From Massilia sp. CFBP 13721 (lineage in GTDB: Bacteria > Pseudomonadota > Gammaproteobacteria > Burkholderiales > Burkholderiaceae_D), in contig NZ_JACYUY010000007.1 in assembly GCF_014842025.1 (NCBI RefSeq), positions 176,666 through 240,224 on the forward strand: 63,559 nt of DNA, in the 5' to 3' direction. Shown piece by piece: positions 44,205 to 51,200 of this stretch. A model generated the notes under the pieces. That model was not told the origin of the DNA. It made no database searches and saw nothing but the letters and a program-made list of their open reading frames with translations. Position 1 is the stretch's first letter, and the number at the start of each line of letters is the position of its first letter. A program made the position numbers and the translations under genes.

Positions 44205-44624
44205 ATGGAGACCGACGAAATAGCGGAGTTCCTTAACGAGACGAGTGTTATTCCTGCTAGGTTGGCGCCATCTGAGCGGGATGTAATAGTTCAATTACTC
44301 GAAGAGCGACTGAACGTCAACGTTGAGGCGTCGATGCCATGGAACACTGCAGATGCACCAGCCGGCATACAAAACGTACGTGGTTGGGAACTCATACCGG
44401 AGTTTGTAGGTGACTTACCGTGCTTGGTGTTCTCACCCCTAGCCACCGCAGTGTGGAGATTTGCAGACGGCCAAGAACTGCTGAAATTTTTGCGCGAAAC
44501 ACCACATTTTGAGTTTTACGTTTGCGATACTCAGGCGACCTACCTAATTTGTTTTAACCATCACGACTTCATCCTCGCGTGGGGTAGTTGTACTACTTGG
44601 GTGCAGCAATTGAATAATAGCTGA
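44205..44624 (+). CDS. Hypothetical cytoplasmic protein, 139 aa (AT-rich island)
   Basis: Begins METDEIAEFLNETSVIPARL with AAGGA seven bases upstream, which favours this start over the ATG at 44160. The protein is acidic, with WELIPEFVGDLPCLVFSPLA near residues 60-80, FRETPHFEFYVCDTQATY-like strands and CFNHHDFILAWGSCTTW at the end. No signal peptide and no known motif. Size, acidity and composition fit an orphan immunity protein, but this is inference. Its GC content is visibly lower than that of the housekeeping genes, in line with transfer. Confidence 0.5.
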   Translation: METDEIAEFLNETSVIPARLAPSERDVIVQLLEERLNVNVEASMPWNTADAPAGIQNVRGWELIPEFVGDLPCLVFSPLATAVWRFADGQELLKFLRETPHFEFYVCDTQATYLICFNHHDFILAWGSCTTWVQQLNNS

Positions 44625-44717
44625 GCCCAATAGCCGCCTTCAGCCATTGGCAAAAAAACCTAGTTGTGGACATCGAAAAACTGCTATGTTGACAACGTTA
44701 ATTAAATGGAGGTGTTG

Positions 44718-45230
44718 ATGCGATTAATTAATCTGGTGGCCGTTGCTCTACTTTCACTACTTGGCACGGGTCCTGCGCTGGCCCAGAAGACGATCCTGCT
44801 CGGTGCAATCGATAAGCTGGAGTTCGTCAAGGAGGGCACGGAGCATTGCCCGGTAACCTGTCCGAATCTCGAAACAACGGAGAACGGCGTGACGCGAATT
44901 TGCTTGTCGCGCCATGGAGATTGCCAGTTGGTGAATCTGCGGGTAATCGAGACACTGGCGGGCGCCGACCTCGGTGCGACTGTCGTAGGCAAATCGAAAT
45001 TGGGTGAATTCAATCGGCCGACGATACCGATGGAAACGCGGCTGGTGGTCGCTGAAATCGACAAGCAGGGATTTGCCAGCTATATCGGTGCCACTTATTC
45101 CGGCGACGAGGTCCTGTTGCTACCGAAGTCCTGGGCCAAGGTCGATGGGATCGATTTGCTGCCAATGAAAAATGAGCAGGGCGTCGTACCACTGGAACTG
45201 CTGCGCCAGCGCTTGCGCGATAAACACTAA
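44718..45230 (+). CDS. Secreted hypothetical protein, 170 aa
   Basis: Signal peptide MRLINLVAVALLSLLGTGPALA (cleavage about residue 22), then a beta-type domain with three to four cysteines (EHCPVTCPNLETTENGVTRICLS split over residues 40-65, and DCQLVNLRVIE) that may form disulfides. The rest includes ETRLVVAEIDKQGFASYIGA and ends in KNEQGVVPLELLRQRL. ATGGAGGTGTTG lies directly before the ATG. Six bases before that is an in-frame ATG (44706), less likely because it would overlap the ribosome binding site. No known family. A TGCTATGTT box about 25 bp upstream resembles the -10 block of the shared leaders. It is followed by a hairpin terminator. Confidence 0.7.
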   Translation: MRLINLVAVALLSLLGTGPALAQKTILLGAIDKLEFVKEGTEHCPVTCPNLETTENGVTRICLSRHGDCQLVNLRVIETLAGADLGATVVGKSKLGEFNRPTIPMETRLVVAEIDKQGFASYIGATYSGDEVLLLPKSWAKVDGIDLLPMKNEQGVVPLELLRQRLRDKH

Positions 45231-45250
45231 TACTGCGTTTCCTCGAGCCG

Positions 45251-45285
45251 ACTGGCCAGCTGAGGTATTTCTCTCGCTGGCCAGT
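45251..45285. terminator. Hairpin between convergent genes
   Basis: ACTGGCCAGC and GCTGGCCAGT form a perfect 10-bp stem around a 15-base loop, followed by TCTCTTATCT. It lies 20 bp after the secreted gene and 46 bp beyond the end of the convergent acyl-CoA ligase gene. A likely terminator, weaker than one with a full T tract. Confidence 0.55.
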
Positions 45286-45330
45286 TCTCTTATCTGTTGA
45301 AGATAAGCCGAACAGTGTCGCCGGGCATTC

Positions 45331-47022
45331 CTAACCCGCCAATCCCAATTCCGTCGTCACCTGTTGCCGCAACAGGTATTTCTGGATTTTCCCCGTCACC
45401 GTCATTGGAAAGCCCGCAACGAAACGGATATGGCGCGGAATCTTGTAGTGCGCGATCTGCCCTTTGCAAAAGTCGCGGATCTCGTCTTCGCTCGCTTCCA
45501 TGCCAGGCCGCAGGACGATGCAGGCGCACAGTTCTTCTCCGTATTTCGCATCCGGCACGCCAACGCATTGCACGTCGAGAATTTTCGGGTGGCGGTACAG
45601 GAATTCCTCGATCTCGCGCGGATAGATGTTTTCGCCGCCGCGGATCACCATGTCCTTGGCGCGGCCGACGATCGTCGCAAAACCCTGCTCGTCGATCACG
45701 GCCAGGTCGCCGGTGTGCATCCAGCGCGCGGCGTCGATCGTTTCGCGCGTCTTCTCTTCGTCGCCCCAGTAGCCAAGCATCACCGAATAGCCGCGCGTGA
45801 GCAGTTCGCCCTTCACGCCGCGCGGGACGATCTTGCCGTCGGCGTCGACGATTTTCACTTCCAGGTGCGGATGCACGCGGCCGATGGTGGCCACGCGCAG
45901 CGGCACCGGATCGTCGACCGAACTCTGGAAACTGACCGGCGAGGTTTCCGTCATGCCGTAGGCGATTGTGATTTCGCCCAGGTGCATCTTCTCGATCACG
46001 CGGCTCATGACTTCGGCCGGGCAGGGCGAGCCGGCCATGATGCCGGTGCGTAGCGTCGACAAATCGTAGTTGGCGAAATCCGGATGGTCGAGCAGGGTGA
46101 TGAACATGGTCGGCACGCCGTGCAGGCCGGTGCAGCGCTCCATCTGCACGGTCTCCAGCACCGCTTTCGGCTCGAAGCTCTCGCCGGGGAAGACCATCGT
46201 GGCGCCATGCGTGACGCAGGCCAGGTTCCCCAGCACCATGCCGAAGCAGTGGTACAGCGGCACCGGGATGCAGAGCCGGTCGCGGCTGGAGAGGCGCATC
46301 GCTTCGCCGACGAAAAAGCCGTTGTTGAGGATATTGTGGTGGGTGAGCGTGGCGCCTTTCGGCGCGCCGGTGGTGCCCGAGGTGAACTGGATATTCACCG
46401 GCTCGTCGAATTGCAGCGTCGCTTCGAGTTCGGCCAGTTGCGCCAGGCGCGGGTCGCCTTCGGGCACCAGCACGTCGTCGAAATTGTGCATGCCCGGCGT
46501 TTTATCGGCACCCAGGCGGATCACGTGGCGCAGCTGCGGCAAACCCGCCGATTGCAATTTGCCGGCGGCGCTGTGCGCAATTTCCGGCACCACGTCCTGC
46601 AGGATCGCGAGGTAATCGCTCGATTTGAAAGCAGGGGCGAGGATCAGGGCGGCGCAACCGACCTTGTCCAGCACGTATTCGAGTTCCGAGCGGCGGTAGG
46701 CCGGATTGATGTTGACCATCACCAGGCCGGCGCGCGCGGTGGCAAATTGCACCAGCACCCATTCGGCGCAGTTCTGCGACCAGATGCCGATGCGGTCGCC
46801 CGGCTGCAATCCCAGCGCCAGCAATCCGGCCGCCAGCCGGCTGACGCGCGCATCGAATTCGGTATAGGTCCAGCGCACGTTCTGGTGCGGCACGACCAGC
46901 GCCTCGTTGTCGCCGTATTCACGGGCGATGTTGGCCAGGAAGTGGCCGATGGTCTCGCCGATGAGGGGGACGTCGTGGGCGCCATGTACATAGCTCAGGC
47001 TCTGCTGCATCTGTGTCTCCAT
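45331..47022 (-). CDS. Medium/long-chain acyl-CoA synthetase (AMP-binding)
   Basis: 563 residues. ANL-superfamily motifs are all present: P-loop [18 protein letters not shown] near residues 213-230, [10 protein letters not shown] near 254, the adenine motif [12 protein letters not shown] near 355, the hinge-region [21 protein letters not shown] near 439-459, and the catalytic lysine in [10 protein letters not shown] near 546. It resembles the AcsF2/FadD3-like fatty-acid CoA ligases (about 540-570 residues). It activates a carboxylic acid through an acyl-adenylate to the CoA thioester in the cytoplasm for beta-oxidation or lipid remodelling. It is divergent from the GST gene with 73 bp between and has its own transcript. 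Confidence 0.92.
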   Translation of the reverse strand: METQMQQSLSYVHGAHDVPLIGETIGHFLANIAREYGDNEALVVPHQNVRWTYTEFDARVSRLAAGLLALGLQPGDRIGIWSQNCAEWVLVQFATARAGLVMVNINPAYRRSELEYVLDKVGCAALILAPAFKSSDYLAILQDVVPEIAHSAAGKLQSAGLPQLRHVIRLGADKTPGMHNFDDVLVPEGDPRLAQLAELEATLQFDEPVNIQFTSGTTGAPKGATLTHHNILNNGFFVGEAMRLSSRDRLCIPVPLYHCFGMVLGNLACVTHGATMVFPGESFEPKAVLETVQMERCTGLHGVPTMFITLLDHPDFANYDLSTLRTGIMAGSPCPAEVMSRVIEKMHLGEITIAYGMTETSPVSFQSSVDDPVPLRVATIGRVHPHLEVKIVDADGKIVPRGVKGELLTRGYSVMLGYWGDEEKTRETIDAARWMHTGDLAVIDEQGFATIVGRAKDMVIRGGENIYPREIEEFLYRHPKILDVQCVGVPDAKYGEELCACIVLRPGMEASEDEIRDFCKGQIAHYKIPRHIRFVAGFPMTVTGKIQKYLLRQQVTTELGLAG

Positions 47023-47095
47023 GTCGTTGTTATGATCAGGTACCTATTTATACTAAATCCTCGCTGCCCATGCAGTCCAACAGGAATACACGCCG

Positions 47096-47767
47096 ATGAT
47101 CACCCTCTACCATTGCATGAGCGCCCGTTCGTTCCGCCCTTTGTGGATGCTGGAAGAACTGGGCCCGCCCTACGAATTAAAGATGCTGCCGTTTCCGCCG
47201 CGCGCATTCGACAAGCAGTATCTGGCGGTGAATCCGCTGGGGACGGTGCCGGCGCTGTTCGATGGCGCGGTGCGGATGACGGAATCGGCGGCGATGTGCC
47301 AGTACCTGGCGGTGCGCGCGGGCTCCGCGATGAATGTCGAGCCTGGGGAACAGGATTACGCGGCCTACCTGAACTTCCTGCATTTCGGCGAGGCGACGCT
47401 GACCTTCCCGCAGACGCTGGTGCTGCGCTACACCCATTTCGAATCGCCCGAGCGGCGCGCGCCGCAGGTGGCCGAGGATTATGCGAAGTGGTTTCTGGCG
47501 CGTCTGCGTACGCTCGAGCCGCGTCTCGGCGAACACGACTTCCTGGCCGCCGGCCGGTTTACGGCAGCCGATGTCTCGGTTGGCTATGCGCTGTTGCTGG
47601 CGCAGCACCTGGGGTTGAGCGAACGGTTTACGCCGGAGGTAGCGCGCTATTGGGAGCGACTGCGCACGCGCGATGGTTTCGGGCGCGCGATGGCGGCGCA
47701 GGAGCGTGCCGCTATCGCGCAGGGGATTTCGACGGTGGCGGCGCCGGACATGCGGCCTGCGGGCTGA
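47096..47767 (+). CDS. Glutathione S-transferase family protein
   Basis: 223 residues. The N-terminal thioredoxin-like domain begins ITLYHCMSARSFRPLWMLEE (the Ser in SARS is a candidate catalytic residue). The cis-Pro segment NPLGTVPALFDGAVRMTESA is near residues 44-63, and the helical C-terminal domain contains GRFTAADVSVGYALLLAQ near 160-177. A cytoplasmic glutathione-dependent detoxification or isomerase enzyme; the class cannot be fixed from the sequence. It is divergent from the acyl-CoA synthetase. Downstream lies about 450 bp of repeat DNA with no further gene on this strand. Confidence 0.9.
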   Translation: MITLYHCMSARSFRPLWMLEELGPPYELKMLPFPPRAFDKQYLAVNPLGTVPALFDGAVRMTESAAMCQYLAVRAGSAMNVEPGEQDYAAYLNFLHFGEATLTFPQTLVLRYTHFESPERRAPQVAEDYAKWFLARLRTLEPRLGEHDFLAAGRFTAADVSVGYALLLAQHLGLSERFTPEVARYWERLRTRDGFGRAMAAQERAAIAQGISTVAAPDMRPAG

Positions 47768-47770
47768 TGC

Positions 47771-48019
47771 CGTAAGGTGGGCCGGGCCACGAATGGCTCC
47801 GCCACGGCCGTTCCCTTGCATACCGTGACGCTTGCCCGTGTGTTTCGACATGCGGGCGTGGTACCGCGTGGACGGAGTCCACCCTACGGACCGTGGGATT
47901 CGTTGGTCAACGATTCTTTGAACACTTGTGCCTTGTGTGCCGCAACGCTTGTCCGTGCGTTTCGATATGCGGGCGTGGTACCGCGTGGACGGAGCGGTTC
48001 GCCGCCCGGTCCACCCTAC
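47771..48019. repeat. Composite repeat block with 50-bp tandem copies, GTAAGGTGGGC family
   Basis: Begins CGTAAGGTGGGC and ends TCCACCCTACGG. Inside, a 50-bp unit ACGCTTGCCCGTG...GTGGACGGAG at 47828-47877 is repeated at 47945-47994 with only three mismatches. Each unit is followed by a variable tail ending in TCCACCCTACGGA, so the block is two tandem insertions or a duplicated half-element of the same family as 25945-26113. No gene is seen in it. Confidence 0.7.
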
Positions 48020-48046
48020 GGACTCATTTCGAGAACGATGCGTGGA

Positions 48047-48219
48047 CCCGTAAGGTGGGCGGCTCCACCTCTTCAATTTGCGAACCAGCGATGTTCACGC
48101 CGCCCACGCGTTCAACCAGCGGGTGATTCGTCGCGAAGTTTCAGAGTGTGGTGAACGCGTGGACGGCATTCAGGCAGTGAGTAGACACATGTTCGGGTAT
48201 AGCCGCCCACCTTACGGGT
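48047..48219. repeat. 173-bp inverted-repeat element (copy of 25945-26113)
   Basis: ACCCGTAAGGTGGGCGGCT at 48047-48065 and AGCCGCCCACCTTACGGGT at 48201-48219 are perfect 19-bp inverted ends. The interior contains GCCGCCCACGCGTTCAACCA and GTGAACGCGTGGACGGCAT, matching the copy at 25945-26113 in sequence and order. The arms and nested palindromes are kept while loop bases differ, as expected for an RNA or DNA hairpin element that moves. Confidence 0.85.
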
Positions 48220-48263
48220 CTGCATCCTGCTGTCGGCAACATAAATACAATAGGTACAGGTGC

Positions 48264-48656
48264 TTATTCTTCGCTGCGGCCCGCGGTCTCGCGATTGTGC
48301 ATGTAATGATGCGCGAGCGGAAACGGCGGCAGCCAGGATTCGCGCCGGACGGTCCAGTTCTCGTAGCTTGGCGTGAACTGGTTCGGAGCGTCCAATGATC
48401 CCAGGTGGATTTCGATTTCGTCCTCGCTGCGCCCGAACACGGGCGAGCCGCAGCGCGGGCAGAAATGGCGCCCGGCGTAGGCGCGCGTCTCTCCACTGAT
48501 CGTCACCGCGTCTTGCGGGAAAATCGCGGCTGCGTAGAACAGCGCGCCGTGGTGCTTGCGGCAGTCGAGGCAGTGGCACAGGCCGACCCGGTACGGGCGT
48601 CCCGTCGCCACGAAGCGGATATCGCCGCAGAGGCAGCCGCCGCTGTATTGGTCCAT
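48264..48656 (-). CDS. GFA family protein (CENP-V/GFA zinc fold)
   Basis: 130 residues. Zinc cysteines are in YSGGCLCGDIRF near residues 4-15, VGLCHCLDCRKHHGALF near 24-40 and GRHFCPRCGSPVFG near 65-78. This is the glutathione-dependent formaldehyde-activating (GFA) family, small cytoplasmic zinc proteins of which most have no proven enzyme role. The frame is open to 48863, but family homology starts at MDQYSGGC; AAGGAAACC precedes it. It lies just downstream of the 117-residue membrane-protein gene on the same strand (17 bp) and may be cotranscribed with it. Confidence 0.88.
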   Translation of the reverse strand: MDQYSGGCLCGDIRFVATGRPYRVGLCHCLDCRKHHGALFYAAAIFPQDAVTISGETRAYAGRHFCPRCGSPVFGRSEDEIEIHLGSLDAPNQFTPSYENWTVRRESWLPPFPLAHHYMHNRETAGRSEE

Positions 48657-48673
48657 GTCCGGTTTCCTTGTCC

Positions 48674-49027
48674 TCAGTTCGCCGCAACCGTTTTCAGGCG
48701 CGATACGCCGGCCGCGATCCAGACTACCGCGCCCAGGATCGACAGCGGCGTCAGGAACAGCAGCGGCACCGCCAGCTGCGGATGCCGCGCGGCGACCAGG
48801 GCGCATGCCAGGTTCACGGCGACCGGCAGCAGCAGGCGCCGTGCCGCATGGCGGTTGATACACGCTACCGGTCCCGCGGCGCCGTCATCGATGAAATTCA
48901 ACAGGGGCCGATCGCCTGCGGCGTAGAGCAGGACGAGGATTGCGAATAACAGCACTGCGATCACCATAAAAATGTGCGCCATGTTTCTACCCGCCCGGTC
49001 AGATCGATAGAAATAGTTGTCGGTCAT
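48674..49027 (-). CDS. Small membrane protein, 117 aa, unknown
   Basis: Two to three predicted membrane helices: AHIFMVIAVLLFAILVLLYA near residues 17-36, LLLPVAVNLACALVAA near 65-80 and LAVPLLFLTPLSILGAVVWI near 84-103. No family recognised. Its ATG overlaps the stop of the BchE-like gene by four bases (ATGA at 49024-49027), so it is translated together with it. AAGG seven bases upstream also supports this start over MAHIFM at 48982. The tight coupling makes it a candidate partner of the radical-SAM protein, for example as a membrane anchor, but this is inference. Confidence 0.65.
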   Translation of the reverse strand: MTDNYFYRSDRAGRNMAHIFMVIAVLLFAILVLLYAAGDRPLLNFIDDGAAGPVACINRHAARRLLLPVAVNLACALVAARHPQLAVPLLFLTPLSILGAVVWIAAGVSRLKTVAAN

Positions 49028-50562
49028 GCTGCCTTGATTGGCACCACCGGCCGCTTGCGCTTGACCATCGAGGCTTCATTCTCCGCCAGCGAAGCGCCCC
49101 AGAAACGGCGCAGGGTGAGGGCGCTGTCGGTTGTACGCTTGCTGAAGATGAATTCGACGATTTCGTGCAACCAGACCCGGCGCCCCATGCGGGTATACCA
49201 GCGCATGCCATGCCGGACATGACGGTCTTTGCCGAATACTACCCGCATGAGCGCCTTGGGCCGCATCTGCATGACGACCTCGATCGACTTGACCCACAGG
49301 AGAATGCGCCAGGGCGGCACCCGCGCCGTCGCCAGCACCTGGTGCTTGTAATCCCATTTCGCCGAATTCGTTTCGATGACTTTACGCTCGTGCACGGTTT
49401 CGAAATACGGGGTCCAGCGGTGCGGCGTCACGTACAGCATCTGGATCTGGTCCGGATCGTAACGCAGCAAGTGTTTGAGCGAACGCCAGTAATCGGCATC
49501 GGTTTCTTCTTCAAAACCGACGACGTAGGTCGCCATCGAAATGATGCCATGCTGGCGCATCAATTGAATGGCTTGCTGATCCTCGCTCGTGCTGCCGCCT
49601 TTCCTGATCGTCCTGAGCATGGCTTCGTCATAGCTCTCGATTCCCAATAAAAAGCGCACGACGCCAGCCTGTTTGTACAGGTGCAGAATGTCGGCGTCGC
49701 GCACGATGTCGCCGGTACGGGTCGAGCCGACCAGTGTCAGGTTCACGTCTTCGGCGATCAAGGCTTCGAGGAAAGCTTTCCATGCCTTGCGCGATCCGGT
49801 GGGCAGTTCGTCGGCAAAATTGATCAGTTCCACGCCATGCTCACGATGCAGGCGCGCCAGTTCCTTGGCAAATTTGACCGGGTCGCGATGGCGCCACTGG
49901 GTCCAGAAACCGCGCTGGCCGCAATAACTGCACAGGTAAGGGCAGCCGCGCGAAAACTGGACGACGACGGCACGCATGCCGCCCCAATACGAATAGCGGC
50001 TGTGGTCGATCAATTCCCAGCCGACCCGGTAATCGTCGAGGTTGCGGATCATCTCGGCCGGCGCCGTATCGCGCGGGGCGCCGTTCACACGCAAGGCGAT
50101 GCCGTCGACGCCTGTCATGTCATCGCCCCGTGCCCATGCCTGCACCAGTTCCGTGGCCGTGCGTTCGCCTTCGCCGCGCACGATGTAATCGATGTACGGA
50201 TGGGCGCGCAGCACGTCTTCCCAGTGGTAGGTAGGATACACGCCGCCATACACGACTGTCAGGCCGGGCCTGGCGGCTTTCAGGGCCGCTGCGATACGCA
50301 TGATGGTGTCGTGGGCTGACGTGGAGCCGGAATGGCCCAGCATCACCAGGTCGGGTATTTTCGCCAGGGCTTGTTCGATGATGCGGTCAAAAGGCATGGG
50401 GCCGAATTCGGCATCGAGCAATTCGACGTCGAAACCGGCATCGATCAGCGGACCGCCGACACTGAGCAGCCCGAGCGGCGGCAGTTGTTCGCGCGGAATG
50501 CGGCTGCCGATGGCGGTATGGGGCGGATTAATGAGCAGGATCTTTTTTGCGAGACTGTGCAT
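49024..50562 (-). CDS. bchE: BchE-like B12-binding radical SAM protein (anaerobic Mg-protoporphyrin ester cyclase family)
   Basis: 512 residues. The B12-binding half begins ILLINPPHTAIGSRIPRE and contains GPLIDAGFDVELLDAEFGPM near residues 37-56, LGHSGSTSAHDT near 75 and VYGGVYPTYHW near 104. The radical-SAM cluster cysteines are C207, C211 and C214 in SRGCPYLCSYCGQRGFW (CxxxCxxC). The later YVTPHRWTPYF and RHGMRWYTRMGRRVWLHEI segments are BchE-like. BchE closes the isocyclic ring in bacteriochlorophyll synthesis without oxygen. It is slightly shorter than phototroph BchE, and no other bch gene is seen here. The reaction may therefore be different. The start is from MHSLAKKILL; the longer frame to 51519 includes the HepT-like gene region. 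Confidence 0.72.
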   Translation of the reverse strand: MHSLAKKILLINPPHTAIGSRIPREQLPPLGLLSVGGPLIDAGFDVELLDAEFGPMPFDRIIEQALAKIPDLVMLGHSGSTSAHDTIMRIAAALKAARPGLTVVYGGVYPTYHWEDVLRAHPYIDYIVRGEGERTATELVQAWARGDDMTGVDGIALRVNGAPRDTAPAEMIRNLDDYRVGWELIDHSRYSYWGGMRAVVVQFSRGCPYLCSYCGQRGFWTQWRHRDPVKFAKELARLHREHGVELINFADELPTGSRKAWKAFLEALIAEDVNLTLVGSTRTGDIVRDADILHLYKQAGVVRFLLGIESYDEAMLRTIRKGGSTSEDQQAIQLMRQHGIISMATYVVGFEEETDADYWRSLKHLLRYDPDQIQMLYVTPHRWTPYFETVHERKVIETNSAKWDYKHQVLATARVPPWRILLWVKSIEVVMQMRPKALMRVVFGKDRHVRHGMRWYTRMGRRVWLHEIVEFIFSKRTTDSALTLRRFWGASLAENEASMVKRKRPVVPIKAA

Positions 50563-50589
50563 CGGGACTCGGGCAGCCTTTTCTGTGTA

Positions 50590-50748
50590 AGAGCCTATCC
50601 CAGTAGACCGGGGGAAGTTGCAAGCGATGCATGGCAAGCGCGGGCAAGGCGCGAGGAGGACGCATGGTGGGCCATGCAACCGACGAGCAACGCAGCACCC
50701 GCTTGTCAGGCGCGCTTGCAGCGACTCCGGGCTACTGGGATAGGCTCT
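50590..50748. mobile_element. 159-bp MITE-like hairpin element with 17-bp terminal inverted repeats
   Basis: AGAGCCTATCCCAGTAG at 50590-50606 is exactly inverted as CTACTGGGATAGGCTCT at 50732-50748. The rest pairs imperfectly (CCGGG/CCCGG and TGCAAGCG/CGCTTGCA shoulders), so the whole unit can form one long hairpin. It contains no gene. It sits six bases beyond the HepT-like stop and before the BchE-like start, that is, within what may have been one operon. I recall this end sequence as a dispersed repeat in Oxalobacteraceae; that is memory, not a search. Confidence 0.7.
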
Positions 50749-50753
50749 GATTG

Positions 50754-51191
50754 TTAATCCGGTTGCCCTGTATCCGGCAGCGTCGCCGCGCCCGCGACCA
50801 GCGCCTGGCTGTAGGCCGCGAAATCGTCGAGTCCGCGCTTGATGATCGTGACCAGGGCCGGCAGCGGCGCGGCCTGGTAATCCCATTCGGCGCGGCAGAA
50901 TTCGCCGGTGCGTTTCAGGTCTTCGGCCAGGGTGGCGTCGATCCAGCCGTTGTCGGCCAAAATGCTGATGACCTCGCGCTCGTTGAACGGCTCGCCCAGG
51001 TCGGCCATGGCGATCACATAATCTCCCATCTCGACCGCCGCTTCCCAGGCGCGGATCACGTTCAGCGTGGCCGCGTCCTGGCGCGTGAGGTCGCCCACGA
51101 AGGTGGTCGGATCCTTTTCGTACTCTTCGCGGGCGCGGCGGCAGCAGCGTTCGATGATGCCGGTCTTGCCGACCAATACGGTGTCGTCCAT
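50754..51191 (-). CDS. HepT/DUF86-like protein with degenerate active site
   Basis: 145 residues. The all-helical HepT pattern is visible: VGKTGIIERCCRRAREEYEK at the N-terminus, RQDAATLNVIRAWEAAVEMG near 39-58, LGEPFNEREVISILADNGWI near 66-85, and a final VTIIKRGLDDFAAYSQALV. HepT toxins carry R-x4-H-x-Y for RNase or AMPylation-target function. Here the place reads FCRAEWDYQ, with Arg and Tyr but no His and altered spacing. No MntA-type nucleotidyltransferase antitoxin is beside it. GAGGAG five bases before the ATG at 51191 favours it over the GTG at 51197. Probably an inactive or re-purposed member. Confidence 0.6.
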   Translation of the reverse strand: MDDTVLVGKTGIIERCCRRAREEYEKDPTTFVGDLTRQDAATLNVIRAWEAAVEMGDYVIAMADLGEPFNEREVISILADNGWIDATLAEDLKRTGEFCRAEWDYQAAPLPALVTIIKRGLDDFAAYSQALVAGAATLPDTGQPD

Positions 51192-51200
51192 GCTCACTCC

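Noticed and set aside
48264..48863. Long start for the GFA-family gene
   Set aside because: The upstream 69 residues are Arg/Gly/Ala-rich antisense of the membrane-protein gene. Family homology starts at MDQYSGG.
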